Of a DNA stretch of 64,000 nucleotides, positions 1 to 9,040 are shown in pieces (the stretch's first letter is position 1; every line of letters begins with the position of its first letter). The position numbers and the translations under genes are program-made. This DNA comes from Vibrio sp. qd031 (lineage in GTDB: Bacteria > Pseudomonadota > Gammaproteobacteria > Enterobacterales > Vibrionaceae). The stretch covers positions 186,001 through 250,000 of the forward strand of contig NZ_JXQD01000002.1 of NCBI RefSeq assembly GCF_002100145.1, in the 5' to 3' direction. Under the pieces are notes generated by a model that was given only the letters and a program-made list of their open reading frames with translations, searched no databases and was not told the origin of the DNA.

Positions 1-1513
1 TACGTTTGGTAACGGTAAAGCCACCAAAGATGTTAATACTGGCAATCAACACGGCAATGAATGCCAAGAAAGTCACGACGCCGTTGCCCTGACCGATTTG
101 TAGCAATGCACCCACAATGATGATCCCCGAAATCGCGTTAGTAACCGACATCAAAGGTGTGTGAAGTGCGTGTGTTACGTTCCAAACCACATAGTAGCCA
201 ACCACACAGGCCAAGATGAATACCGTAAAGTGCGATAGGAAAGCGGCTGGTGCTACTGAAGCGATCCAACCAAAGGCACCCACTGCGGCAACCAAACCAA
301 CAACCTTTTTAATCGGTGACGTTGGTGCTTCTTCCACTGCCTCTTTAGCGGCTGCGGCTGGTTTTTGCTCAACTTTTGGCTGTGCTGATACCTGAATCGG
401 CGGCGCAGGCCATGTGACTTCGCCGTCTTTTACAACCGTGACACCACGTACCACAACGTCTTCAAAATCGATCGTCACTGTGCCGTCTTTCTCTTTGCAC
501 AATAGCTTTAGAAGGTTAACGAGATTTGTCGCGTACAATTGTGAAGACTGAGTTGGTAGGCGTCCAACCATGTCCGTATATCCGACCACCTTAACGCCAT
601 TACTCGTCGTAATAACCTGATCCGCAACGGTATATTCACAGTTGCCGCCGTTAGCAGCAGCAAGATCGACAATGACACTACCCGCTTTCATGCTATCAAC
701 CATCTCTTTGGTGATTAGCTTAGGTGCAGGACGGCCAGGGATAAGCGCCGTGGTGATAATAATGTCGACGTCTTTCGCTTGCTCAGCGTAAAGCTCAGCG
801 GCTTTTTTATTGAAGTCGTCAGACATCTCTTTTGCATAGCCGTCCCCTGAGCCCGCTTGTTCTTGGAAATCGACTTCCAAAAACTCTGCGCCCATCGATT
901 CGACTTGCTCTTTAACTTCAGGACGAACGTCAAAAGAGCGAACAATCGCACCTAGGCTGCCAGCTGCACCGATAGCAGCAAGACCCGCAACGCCCGCACC
1001 TGCCACAAGCACTTTAGCTGGTGGTACTTTACCTGCCGCGGTAATTTGACCGGTAAAGAATCGGCCGAACTCATGCGCGGCTTCAACTACAGCACGGTAA
1101 CCGGCGATATTCGCCATTGAGCTCAATGCATCGAGGGCTTGTGCGCGCGAAATACGCGGTACAGAGTCCATCGCCATTACGTTAATGTTTTTGCTAGACA
1201 GCTTCTCCATTAACTCTGGATTTTGAGCCGGCCACACAAAACTGATTAAGGTTGCACCTTCTTTAGTTGCTTCAATTTCCGCATCCGTTGGAGCGTTTAC
1301 CTTTAGAATGACATCACTTGACCAAATATCGCTGTGGTTTCCTGATGTCGCGCCAGCGGCTACATAAGCTGCATCGTCAAAACTGGCTAAAGCGCCAGCC
1401 CCCGATTCAACGACGACGTCGAACCCTAATTTTAAGAGTTGCTCAACGGATTTTGGCGAGGCTGCGACTCGCGTTTCTCCGTCTAAGACTTCTCTTGGTA
1501 CACCAATTTGCAT
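1..1513 (-). CDS. pntA: NAD(P) transhydrogenase subunit alpha (partial, C-terminus cut)
   Basis: This is the alpha subunit of the proton-translocating transhydrogenase, which moves hydride between NADH and NADP+ in the inner membrane. The protein starts [17 protein letters not shown]. Its N-terminal alanine-dehydrogenase/PNT-like NAD(H) domain includes the dinucleotide loop [20 protein letters not shown]. An Ala/Pro/Glu-rich linker follows, then four hydrophobic segments encoded near the window edge. About 504 codons are visible against roughly 510-520 for the family, so only the last few residues are missing. The beta subunit gene would be expected beyond the left edge. The identification is firm. 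Confidence 0.96.
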   Translation of the reverse strand, partial: MQIGVPREVLDGETRVAASPKSVEQLLKLGFDVVVESGAGALASFDDAAYVAAGATSGNHSDIWSSDVILKVNAPTDAEIEATKEGATLISFVWPAQNPELMEKLSSKNINVMAMDSVPRISRAQALDALSSMANIAGYRAVVEAAHEFGRFFTGQITAAGKVPPAKVLVAGAGVAGLAAIGAAGSLGAIVRSFDVRPEVKEQVESMGAEFLEVDFQEQAGSGDGYAKEMSDDFNKKAAELYAEQAKDVDIIITTALIPGRPAPKLITKEMVDSMKAGSVIVDLAAANGGNCEYTVADQVITTSNGVKVVGYTDMVGRLPTQSSQLYATNLVNLLKLLCKEKDGTVTIDFEDVVVRGVTVVKDGEVTWPAPPIQVSAQPKVEQKPAAAAKEAVEEAPTSPIKKVVGLVAAVGAFGWIASVAPAAFLSHFTVFILACVVGYYVVWNVTHALHTPLMSVTNAISGIIIVGALLQIGQGNGVVTFLAFIAVLIASINIFGGFTVTKR

Positions 1514-1878
1514 GTATCACATCCTATTTGATTGGCTATTTTTAATTTTTATCCGTTTCTGTCTGTCTTCACTGTAAACAAAGTACTTAATCAGTGAAAT
1601 ATTGCGTCAACTAAGAGTTGATTCTGTCGTTATGTATGTAAAAAAACAACATATAAAAAACAACACAGAGGTCGAACCAGTGCTTCAGCATATTTAGAAG
1701 CACAACTTTACTGCGCAACAAAGCTAACTTTAGGCAATAAGTTGATCTTATTCCAAAAAGAAAGCCGATAGAGTAACCCCTATCGGCTTTTTGAATGATG
1801 ATATTTATCAATTCTGAGCTCAAGTAAGAGGTCACAGCACTATTAAAACACATCGGCCAATAAGCATAAACATGCGAA
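1514..1878. other. Intergenic region between the HlyU-domain gene and pntA
   Basis: This 365-bp gap should hold the pntA promoter on its left side and the 3' end of the preceding minus-strand gene on its right. Besides the terminator hairpin at 1761-1790, it contains a weaker inverted repeat, GTGCTTC (1680-1686) with GAAGCAC (1697-1703). No convincing ORF, operator or RNA gene is seen. Confidence 0.4.
1761..1790 (-). terminator. Intrinsic terminator after the HlyU-domain gene
   Basis: An 11-bp perfect stem, AAAGCCGATAG with CTATCGGCTTT, closes an 8-nt loop. Read on the minus strand it is followed by TTTCTTTTT. It lies about 90 bp past the stop of the minus-strand gene at 1879-2160. The plus-strand side also has a short T run, so it may act in both directions. 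Confidence 0.75.
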
Positions 1879-2160
1879 TTAATTAAATATTGAATCACCC
1901 ATCTGATCGATGAACGTCTTGGACTTATTCTGCATTAGCTCGATAGCATCTTGCCTAGAGGCCACAACATCACTACGAATAAAGCGATGAGTTTTCTGCT
2001 CTTCACCTTCCCCTTTATTAATGTAACCAGCGATTCGGTATTGACCACCCTCCGCGATGGGTTCTGCGACGATCGAAAAGCCTTTGTGCTCTATAGGTTC
2101 TGCTTGAGTTGATTTTGGTGCGGTCGAACCGCGACCGAAAAGTTTTGAAAGTAATCCCAC
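1879..2160 (-). CDS. HlyU-domain (PF10115-type) small protein
   Basis: This 93-aa protein begins MGLLSKLFGRG, has a short linker, then a conserved core around HKGFSIVAEPIAEGGQYRIAG and HRFIRSDVVASRQDA. I recognise this as the PF10115 family, often annotated as HlyU transcriptional regulator. It has no helix-turn-helix I can see, and it is unrelated to the ArsR-type HlyU sensors, one of which resembles the gene at 13807. The start is GTG at 2160, preceded by AGAGG with 7-nt spacing. Its true role is not established by the sequence. Confidence 0.8.
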   Translation of the reverse strand: MGLLSKLFGRGSTAPKSTQAEPIEHKGFSIVAEPIAEGGQYRIAGYINKGEGEEQKTHRFIRSDVVASRQDAIELMQNKSKTFIDQMGDSIFN

Positions 2161-2184
2161 GTAACAGCCTCTGAATTATTGTGA

Positions 2185-2547
2185 TTATTTAACAATTGGG
2201 GTCTCATACCATTCTAACGCAGCGTCTTCGTCATACAAGCGATTCTGATCGCTCTGGATCACAGGAAAATCATCCTCTCGATGCTTGCGACGATCATCGC
2301 GTATTAAACGCTCCGCTGCATCTAATGCGATTTGTGCCTGATTAAAATAGTGTTCTCGTTTTTGGATGGGCAACGCCGCAATGAAATCGACGTCAAAACG
2401 TATATAGATGGGTCTAAGTTGAGATAATGCAATACAGGCAATATCTTGCAACTTATCGGCGCTATATCGTTGATCGAGTTGATTTTCGACCAGTAATTGC
2501 CCAACGATTTTTTCCATATAATTGTGAACTTCATTGCCAATGTGCAT
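2185..2547 (-). CDS. ComFB-family protein (late competence/cyclic dinucleotide-binding type)
   Basis: The protein has 120 aa when started at the ATG at 2547, which follows AAGGAG with 7-nt spacing; an upstream in-frame start at 2628 lacks this. The N-terminal part, MHIGNEVHNYMEKIVGQLL, and the segment IACIALSQLRPIYIRFDVDF match the ComFB fold, whose hallmark is the LNxLxPxYV-like motif. ComFB proteins have been described as binders of cyclic dinucleotides. The gene is divergent from a diguanylate cyclase, with 148 bp between starts, suggesting a signal maker and receptor side by side; that is inference. The zinc-type cysteines of Gram-positive ComFB are not obvious here. Confidence 0.72.
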   Translation of the reverse strand: MHIGNEVHNYMEKIVGQLLVENQLDQRYSADKLQDIACIALSQLRPIYIRFDVDFIAALPIQKREHYFNQAQIALDAAERLIRDDRRKHREDDFPVIQSDQNRLYDEDAALEWYETPIVK

Positions 2548-2695
2548 GCCTACACTCCTTTGCCGTACATTTGATAACCGAATCACTCTATTTTCAGTGA
2601 TGTATAAAGGAGTTTCGCATAATTTCACTTGGCAATCAGTAGAATAACCGTATGCTATGTCTCAAAATTGATAGATTGTAACTCTCTGCAAATTA

Positions 2696-3931
2696 ATGAC
2701 AGCATTCCCTGCGAATCGAACCAACCTCGTGAGGTTGTTATCACCTTTGGTGTTGATATTGGGCGTATTCTTAGGCAAAGATGCGTTGGTATCGTTAGCG
2801 GGCGACAACTTCACTATTGTAGGAAACCTCCCTTACATCTTGTTTGCTATTGCCATACTGATCTGCCAAACGTTTAATCAGGGCAGAATGGGCATGATCG
2901 CCCTACTAATGACGGTATGTTACTGGGTTATCCAAACGCGCTTGCAAACCCCCTTAGCGACAGGGACTACCCGTTTAGAGTACACGCTACTGGCGTTCAT
3001 CCTGCCCGTTGCCGCGATGATGGTATATCTGTTTCCCGAAAAGAGATTATTTTCTCAGTCCGGCGCGTTGTACTCACTGTTACTGCTTTTTATGGTCGGT
3101 TGGGCAGCCATAACGGTTCGCCACTATACCGATATTGGACAGCAAGAGTTGTGGGACGGGATTCTACTGATTGTTCCTCAAGTATCAACACTGCCACTAG
3201 TCATTGTGTGCTATTCAGTATTATTGATCCTCACCTCGGCCATGCTGCTCGCCTATTACAGCCGAGCGTTGGACTTTACGATCTATTTATCGCTGCTATG
3301 CGCTTTTTGCACTTTTTTTGCGCTTAACACACCGTATATTTCTAGTTTGTTGTTCTCGCTAGCGGGACTTCTTACCATTGCCAACGTGATCTCAACCAGT
3401 CATGAACTGGCCTTCGTAGATCAATTGACCGAGATACCAGGTCGCCGAGCATTAGAATCTGAGATGAAGCATCTTGGTCGTACGTACACCATTGCCATGC
3501 TCGATATCGATCACTTTAAATCGTTTAACGACACCTATGGGCACGATACTGGCGATCAGGTGTTGCGACTTGTCGCGAGTAAAATGACCCAAACTCGGGG
3601 TCAGGCAAAAGTGTATCGCTACGGTGGTGAAGAGTTTACGGTGTTGTTTAAAGGTAAGACCAAACAGCAAGCCAAACCTATATTGGAAGACCTTCGCCAA
3701 AGTATCCAAGACTATCGAATATCACTGCGAGACAAAAGTGGCCGCCCTCAAGACGATACAGTAGGTACGAGTAAACGGAATCAAACCAAAAAGGTGAAGA
3801 CGGTACAAGTCACCATTAGTATTGGTGTTGCTGACAGCAAAGAAGAACGTGATCCCACAGCAGTCACCAAGGCAGCGGATAAAGCACTTTATCGAGCCAA
3901 AGATAAAGGTCGCAACCGCGTCTCGTTTTAA
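2696..3931 (+). CDS. Membrane diguanylate cyclase (GGDEF domain)
   Basis: This 411-aa protein has an N-terminal region of about 230 residues made of seven or eight hydrophobic segments with no recognised periplasmic sensor domain. A C-terminal GGDEF domain follows. The active site reads GGEEF at about residues 310-314, which is normally catalytic. The upstream inhibitory site is RGQA rather than RxxD, so product inhibition is probably lost. A basic, low-complexity insert (around RPQDDTVGTSKRNQTKKVK) interrupts the domain before the ISIGVA strand. It should make cyclic-di-GMP from two GTP at the membrane. No clear Shine-Dalgarno site precedes the ATG, so the start could be slightly downstream. 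Confidence 0.9.
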   Translation: MTAFPANRTNLVRLLSPLVLILGVFLGKDALVSLAGDNFTIVGNLPYILFAIAILICQTFNQGRMGMIALLMTVCYWVIQTRLQTPLATGTTRLEYTLLAFILPVAAMMVYLFPEKRLFSQSGALYSLLLLFMVGWAAITVRHYTDIGQQELWDGILLIVPQVSTLPLVIVCYSVLLILTSAMLLAYYSRALDFTIYLSLLCAFCTFFALNTPYISSLLFSLAGLLTIANVISTSHELAFVDQLTEIPGRRALESEMKHLGRTYTIAMLDIDHFKSFNDTYGHDTGDQVLRLVASKMTQTRGQAKVYRYGGEEFTVLFKGKTKQQAKPILEDLRQSIQDYRISLRDKSGRPQDDTVGTSKRNQTKKVKTVQVTISIGVADSKEERDPTAVTKAADKALYRAKDKGRNRVSF

Positions 3932-4005
3932 TACCCATAATGAAGACCTAACTATTTGCCATTAGGGTGTGTTAGGCTTACTAAAAAACCATAAGAGTAA
4001 TGATT

Positions 4006-4431
4006 ATGAGCGACAACCAGATTACGTTAACCATAGATGATGCATCACCAGAGCTAAAACAAGTTATTGTGTTTGATGAAGTGCCTGAAGGTATGCACGA
4101 CATGCTTGTGTCTATACATCATGCGTCAATGGCCTCGGTACAACAAGCGTGGGATCAATTACCAAAAAGTGCACAAAACGTGGTCGACAATTTTGAGCAG
4201 TTTCATGCGCTCGTCACTGTTGGACAGGGCTTTGCTGGGGTGCAACTATTAGAAGAGTTCGATAGCATGCCTCAAACTCAGAACTTAACTGATGAACAGA
4301 AAGAAGCGTCTAGAGCATCAATGCTTAACGATGTGCTAGAGCGCTGCGTGAAAGATATGGTAAAGCAGGTCAAAAAAGCTCGCCGCGACCCTATTCTAAA
4401 ATCTGAATTTGTTGAAGTGTTTAAACGCTAA
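4006..4431 (+). CDS. Small conserved acidic protein, possibly DUF3069
   Basis: About 141 aa from the ATG at 4006, preceded by AAGAG with 8-nt spacing; the ATG at 4000 is too close to that site. The sequence begins MSDNQITLTIDDASPELKQV and appears soluble and mainly helical, with no signal peptide, membrane segment or catalytic motif. It resembles what I remember of the Vibrio DUF3069 family, but I cannot confirm this. Function unknown. It follows the diguanylate cyclase on the same strand with a 74-bp gap. Confidence 0.75.
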   Translation: MSDNQITLTIDDASPELKQVIVFDEVPEGMHDMLVSIHHASMASVQQAWDQLPKSAQNVVDNFEQFHALVTVGQGFAGVQLLEEFDSMPQTQNLTDEQKEASRASMLNDVLERCVKDMVKQVKKARRDPILKSEFVEVFKR

Positions 4432-4459
4432 ATCCCGTAACTAAAATAGCAATCTTGAC

Positions 4460-5545
4460 CTACTCTCCGAGCGCTGCAACATCGTAGCGCTCAACACTTA
4501 GCGCTTTTATTTGCGCAAAGACCCTTTGCCCTTTAATAATACCCAGTTCATCCAACGCCCATACACTAATATTTGCCCAAAGAACGCTATCTTGTCCAAA
4601 AGAGATTTTAACCAGCGCGCCGTTGTCTTTAATGACTATATCGATGACTTCACCCTGCAAGCTGTTTCTAATTGAGGTTGCAACTGGCTTCTCCAACGAT
4701 AACGATACGTTATTTGCATCGACTTTTACCCGGGCATTCTCACCTAAGGTTAAATGACTGTCATTGATCCAAATAGCCTGACCATTTGGCAAGGTTACAG
4801 GTACAAAGCCAAACTGGTTGGCGTTAAGGCTCACTTTTCCAACTAACAAGCTACTTTGACTGTTGTGATCGTTCCATGCAGATAGTGCGTTCGATGCAAT
4901 CACTTCACTAGGCGCACCTTGAGTTAAAATAGCGCCATCATCCACCACCACCATGTAGTCGGCTAACTGAACAATTTCACTCATGCTATGGGTAATGTAT
5001 AAGATCGGTATGTTTATTGATTGATGAAGTTTTCTGAGGTATTCGATCAATTCTCTACGTCTGGGCAGATCCAACGATGAGAGTGGTTCGTCCATAATGA
5101 TCAATGATGGGTCGCTTAATAGACAGCGCCCTATCGCTACACGTTGCTGTTCACCACCGGATAGTTCTGATGGTGTAAGGTCGAGCAACTCCTCTATCCC
5201 TAATAGACTCGAAATTTCATTCAATTTATCGCTCTTTGCGTGCCTAGAGAATAAAAGGTTTCGCCTAACGGAAAGGTGCGGAAAAAGCCGGTGCTCTTGA
5301 AATACCACACCAAACGATCTCGCCCACGACGGTACGCAAACGCCTTTGTCTGTGTCTAATAATACTTGCTCTCCAACGGTTACCCACCCCTGTTCAGGAA
5401 GCACTAATCCACTCAAGATATTAGCAATGGTTGTTTTACCGCTGCCAGAGCGGCCAAACAACGCAGTGATCCCTTGCTGTGGAAAACTAAAATCCACTGA
5501 CAACGTTTTTTGCGAAAATTTGTGACTAAATCGAATAGAAATCAT
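4460..5545 (-). CDS. modC: Molybdate ABC transporter ATP-binding protein
   Basis: This 361-aa ATPase energises molybdate import. It carries Walker A GRSGSGKTT, the signature LSGGEQQRVAIGRCLL, Walker B SLIIMDEPLSSLD and the switch histidine in YITHSMSE. The C-terminal third (about 230-361) contains TOBE/Mop-type beta segments typical of ModC, which bind oxyanion. It begins 4 bp after modB and closes the operon. The length is normal for the family. Confidence 0.95.
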   Translation of the reverse strand: MISIRFSHKFSQKTLSVDFSFPQQGITALFGRSGSGKTTIANILSGLVLPEQGWVTVGEQVLLDTDKGVCVPSWARSFGVVFQEHRLFPHLSVRRNLLFSRHAKSDKLNEISSLLGIEELLDLTPSELSGGEQQRVAIGRCLLSDPSLIIMDEPLSSLDLPRRRELIEYLRKLHQSINIPILYITHSMSEIVQLADYMVVVDDGAILTQGAPSEVIASNALSAWNDHNSQSSLLVGKVSLNANQFGFVPVTLPNGQAIWINDSHLTLGENARVKVDANNVSLSLEKPVATSIRNSLQGEVIDIVIKDNGALVKISFGQDSVLWANISVWALDELGIIKGQRVFAQIKALSVERYDVAALGE

Positions 5546-5549
5546 TGGA

Positions 5550-6224
5550 CTACCTTACACTTTTACTCAATCGATTGGACAAAATCATTGAGCCTAGCGC
5601 TATAGCGATAGCGATCACACAAAGCCTTGCAGCCTGATATTCCATACCTGGGATCTCAACAAAATTATACATTGCTAGTGGTATAGTTTGAGTCTCTCCA
5701 GGGATACTGGATACAAATGTTATGGTCGCACCAAACTCGCCCAGACTTCTCGCAAAGGCCAGTACCGCGCCCGAGATGACGCCTGGCCACGCTAGCGGTA
5801 AAGTTACTCGCCAAAAAACCTGCCAAGGCGAGTGACCTAAGGTATAAGCGGCTTGCTCTAGTTTCGTATCAACCTGCTCGATGGCTTGACGAATCGCTCT
5901 TACAATTAAAGGTAAAGAGACTATAACTGACGCGATCACCGCCCCTTTCCAGCTAAATCCGAACTCAACACCAAAATACCGATACAATGGATCGCCCAAC
6001 CAGCCATAGCGGCCAAATGTGATCAACAGTAAATAACCCACGACAACGGGGGGTAGGATAAGCGGCAAATGGATCAACGCATCAACAATACTCTTACCTA
6101 AAAACTGTTTTCGCGCCAATAACCATCCAAATGCTATCCCCAGTGGCAATAACCAACAGAGCGCCACAAATGCAACTTTCAAACTAAGTAGTATTGCGTC
6201 AAGTTCGAACTGGGATACGCTCAT
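5550..6224 (-). CDS. modB: Molybdate ABC transporter permease
   Basis: This 224-aa integral membrane permease has about five or six hydrophobic helices and the EAA-type coupling loop, here EQAAYTLGHSPWQVFWRVTLPL, that contacts the ATPase. Its start overlaps the modA stop by 4 bp (ATGA), giving translational coupling. It forms the membrane channel of the ModABC importer. Confidence 0.95.
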   Translation of the reverse strand: MSVSQFELDAILLSLKVAFVALCWLLPLGIAFGWLLARKQFLGKSIVDALIHLPLILPPVVVGYLLLITFGRYGWLGDPLYRYFGVEFGFSWKGAVIASVIVSLPLIVRAIRQAIEQVDTKLEQAAYTLGHSPWQVFWRVTLPLAWPGVISGAVLAFARSLGEFGATITFVSSIPGETQTIPLAMYNFVEIPGMEYQAARLCVIAIAIALGSMILSNRLSKSVR

Positions 6225-7003
6225 GGCTCAAAACCTTGCTGCTTGAACTGCTGCTGCACAGCAGCAGAGTGAAAGTACTCGACCAAAATATTTGTCGAGC
6301 TGTTTTCTGCATGACTCCCTAAAAGAATCATTGGATAGGTGATAGTAGAATGAGATTTTGCATCCAAACGGCCTAAAATAGTGACAGCGTCACTACTAGT
6401 GGCATCGCTAGCATATACGATCCCGATTGGGGTTTGGCCACGCTCAACAAGGGCTAACGCATTTCTTGTACTGCTAGTTGGTGCTATCCGGCCGCTGATT
6501 GAGTCCCACAGTCCATACCATGCCAACGATTGTTTCGCATACATGCCAACAGGCACAGATGATGGATCTCCAATCGCCAGTCGCTGACCCGACAGTTCTT
6601 GTTGCCACCACGTCAACTCCCTTGGGGCAAAATCACGCACACTAGGGGGAACTTTGTTAGACCGAACGACAACCATATGATTACTGACAAAATTGCCCGC
6701 AGACTTACTGACTAATCGCGAGTCAGATAAGACAGAGTCGCTCCACTCTTTATTTGCCGAGATAAACAGGTCAGCTCGTGCGCCATAGTGGATCTGACGA
6801 GCCAGCTGTCCAGAACCAGCGTAAACGACCCTAACCTTCACCTGGTGTTCCAGTTCGAACTTGTCTATCACCTCGGGCAACAATACCGTTAACGACGAAG
6901 CGGCAAATAAAGTAATTGGTTGCTCATTGCTGTTCGCTTGTGTGACGCCACTAAACAACAGCAACACAAAAGCCACTGCGCTAATCAATGCTCTGGTGTT
7001 CAC
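6221..7003 (-). CDS. modA: Molybdate ABC transporter periplasmic binding protein
   Basis: This is the periplasmic molybdate receptor. The signal peptide runs from about VNTRALISAVAFVLLLFSGVTQA, and the mature protein opens with ITLFAASSLTVLLPEV, which contains the conserved oxyanion-binding serines. I placed the start at the GTG at 7003, two bases after the upstream lipoprotein's stop codon, because it leaves a normal signal peptide; an in-frame GTG at 7036 would add 11 residues and overlap the neighbour. No clear ribosome site exists for either, suggesting translational coupling. Molybdate supplied here would serve NapA and other Mo enzymes. Confidence 0.93.
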   Translation of the reverse strand: MNTRALISAVAFVLLLFSGVTQANSNEQPITLFAASSLTVLLPEVIDKFELEHQVKVRVVYAGSGQLARQIHYGARADLFISANKEWSDSVLSDSRLVSKSAGNFVSNHMVVVRSNKVPPSVRDFAPRELTWWQQELSGQRLAIGDPSSVPVGMYAKQSLAWYGLWDSISGRIAPTSSTRNALALVERGQTPIGIVYASDATSSDAVTILGRLDAKSHSTITYPMILLGSHAENSSTNILVEYFHSAAVQQQFKQQGFEP

Positions 7004-7004
7004 T

Positions 7005-7712
7005 CTATTTTCTGGCTTTTGGCTGTACAAACTCACGACTACTATCGATAACCGCTAAGTCTCGGTAAAAGCTTTTACCTAGCATAAATGGGTATGGCAA
7101 CATTGACTCTTCAGAGAGCAAAAAGTCTGTGTTTTCTTTCAGTTTACCTAACTGAATCCAAGCCGTTACTATGGCTTGCTTTGCTACATCTACCGTTTTC
7201 TCACTGTTTTTAGCTTGATTTTCAGTCTTGTCACTGGACACTTTACGCCAGCTTTTAACAGGTAGGCTAAATTCTTTACTTTTGATGTCATCATGCTCAA
7301 CGGAAAAGCTTACCCACTTTTTGCCATTGCGCTCGAAAGGAGTCACATTCGACACAGACATCACCGAAACGTCGAGATCTTCGTCAATACCAGCGGTAAA
7401 GCTGCGCTCTACAGTAGGTAAATATATGTACTCTTTGTTCCCTAAGATCAACGCACCCGTTTCGTCTTCAATCGGTAACGCTTTTTTCACCGTTTGTTCG
7501 GTTTCTAGAACAGATTCTACTTCGTCGACTGGTTCAATTTCAAACTCAGGAATATCGTTTTCTTCTTCGTACACAACATTATCATTGTACTCTGGCTGTT
7601 CGGCAACAGGCGGGTAAACCTGATTTATCGACTCTTCTGATTCTTTTGGAGCAGAAGCACAGCCAGCGAGCACTGAAGCAACCGTGAGGGCAACCAATGT
7701 GTGTTTATTCAT
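7005..7712 (-). CDS. Uncharacterised lipoprotein between an aminotransferase and modA
   Basis: A 235-aa predicted lipoprotein with signal MNKHTLVALTVASVLAGC and lipobox LAGC. A Glu/Asp/Pro-rich linker (about 25-75) with several Tyr residues follows, then a globular domain containing ITAWIQLGKLKENTDFLL-like elements. I do not recognise the family. AGGAG with 6-nt spacing precedes the ATG. It sits 12 bp downstream of the aminotransferase and abuts modA, so all three are likely co-transcribed. The acidic linker suggests an extended tether at the outer membrane; that is inference. Confidence 0.85.
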   Translation of the reverse strand: MNKHTLVALTVASVLAGCASAPKESEESINQVYPPVAEQPEYNDNVVYEEENDIPEFEIEPVDEVESVLETEQTVKKALPIEDETGALILGNKEYIYLPTVERSFTAGIDEDLDVSVMSVSNVTPFERNGKKWVSFSVEHDDIKSKEFSLPVKSWRKVSSDKTENQAKNSEKTVDVAKQAIVTAWIQLGKLKENTDFLLSEESMLPYPFMLGKSFYRDLAVIDSSREFVQPKARK

Positions 7713-7724
7713 TCAATACTCCTA

Positions 7725-8915
7725 TCACTCTTTTCCTGCTATTGCAGCAATCGCTTTTGCCACAAAAGGAATGTCTTTTTCAGACAAAGCTGCGATATTC
7801 ACACGACCATCTGCTACCGCGTATACACCATACTGAGTTTTAAGTTGCGTCATTTGTTCTGGGGTTAACCCAAGTAATGTAAACATGCCTTTATGCTGGG
7901 CTATAAAATCGAAGCGATGACCGCCCGTTTCAGCAATGAGTGCGTTAACCAAATTTTTTCGCAATGTACTGAGTCTTTCGCGCATCATATTTAATTCATC
8001 GAGCCACTGCGTCCTAAGCAGGTCATCGCTCAACACTTTCTCAACCAGTGCTGCACCGTGATCCGGTGGCATAGTGTAGGTTGCTCTTGCCAAAGTCAGT
8101 AATTTGCCCTTTGCGTATTGAGCGTGCTGAGCTTCTTTACCCACCACAATGGCAACACCAGTTCTTTCACGATATAAGCCGAAATTTTTGGAACACGACG
8201 CAGAAATCATCGCTTCAGGGACTTCATTCACCATATATCGCAAGCCTTGCGCATCTTCCTCAAGTCCATCTCCAAAGCCTTGGTAGGCAACATCAATAAA
8301 CGGAGTAAAGCCCTGTGTTTTGGCAAGCTCGGTCACCGCTTTCCAGGCGTCGATATCCATGTCTGCACCAGAAGGGTTATGACAGCATCCATGCAGCAAC
8401 ACGACGTCGCTAGAGGTCACTTGTTTAAGATCCTCTAACATCGCAGACGTATCTACAAGCTTAGTCTCTGTATTGAAGTAGCGGTAGAATTTCACTTCTA
8501 ATCCAGCGGCTTCCATCACAGGCTGATGATTCACATAACTAGGATCGCTTATCCAAACACGAGCAGAAGGCTCTGCCTGTTTAATTAAATCAGCTAACAT
8601 GCGCAGTGCGCCACTGGCGCCAGGGGTTTGGATCACAGCGCTGCGAGAAATAGCGTCGCTATCCCCTAGCACAAGGCTTAGCATCGCTTGGTTGAAGGGC
8701 TCACTGCCGGCTAAGCCCACGTAAGACTTGGTGGTTTGAGTGTCTGCAATCAGCTTCTGAGCGGATGATATTGCACCCATTATTGGTGTATCACCGTCAT
8801 CGTTACGGTATACACCAATGCCTAGGTCTACTTTATCGGTGCGTTGGTCTTGTCGGTACTCGATCGACAACGACAATATTGGATCTTGCTGGGGTTTTGG
8901 AAGGTGAGAAAACAT
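7725..8915 (-). CDS. Aspartate/aromatic amino acid aminotransferase (class I, PLP)
   Basis: A 396-aa fold-type I aminotransferase of the AspC/TyrB group, which exchanges amino groups between aspartate or aromatic amino acids and 2-oxoglutarate in the cytoplasm. It starts MFSHLPKPQQDPILSLSIEY and shows the substrate loop KVDLGIGVYRNDDG, the segment LLHGCCHNPSGADMD, and the PLP lysine in SASCSKNFGLYRERTG. The length matches the family. AspC and TyrB cannot be separated by eye, so no symbol is given. It is the first gene of a likely five-gene transcription unit with the lipoprotein and modABC. No TyrR box was found upstream. Confidence 0.92.
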   Translation of the reverse strand: MFSHLPKPQQDPILSLSIEYRQDQRTDKVDLGIGVYRNDDGDTPIMGAISSAQKLIADTQTTKSYVGLAGSEPFNQAMLSLVLGDSDAISRSAVIQTPGASGALRMLADLIKQAEPSARVWISDPSYVNHQPVMEAAGLEVKFYRYFNTETKLVDTSAMLEDLKQVTSSDVVLLHGCCHNPSGADMDIDAWKAVTELAKTQGFTPFIDVAYQGFGDGLEEDAQGLRYMVNEVPEAMISASCSKNFGLYRERTGVAIVVGKEAQHAQYAKGKLLTLARATYTMPPDHGAALVEKVLSDDLLRTQWLDELNMMRERLSTLRKNLVNALIAETGGHRFDFIAQHKGMFTLLGLTPEQMTQLKTQYGVYAVADGRVNIAALSEKDIPFVAKAIAAIAGKE

Positions 8916-9040
8916 CGGTCACAACTCTTTGAATTCCATATCAATAAAAGTACGTTATCACTAAGCTTAGGTGACCTCAAGCTAAGCCTTACACTGTCTA
9001 CAATTAGAGCGCTAATTTGAGTGTTTTATCCGCAATTTAC

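Noticed and set aside
1680..1703. Hairpin GTGCTTC/GAAGCAC upstream of pntA, considered as a terminator or small RNA part.
   Set aside because: It has a 10-nt loop, no T run on either strand and no promoter pattern; too weak to annotate.
9002..9017. AATTAG-AGCG-CTAATT inverted repeat upstream of the aminotransferase gene, resembling the persulfide operators.
   Set aside because: The ATTAG and CTAAT halves are separated by 4 bp, not 6 as in both sites at 14170-14215, and the nearby genes have no sulfur role.
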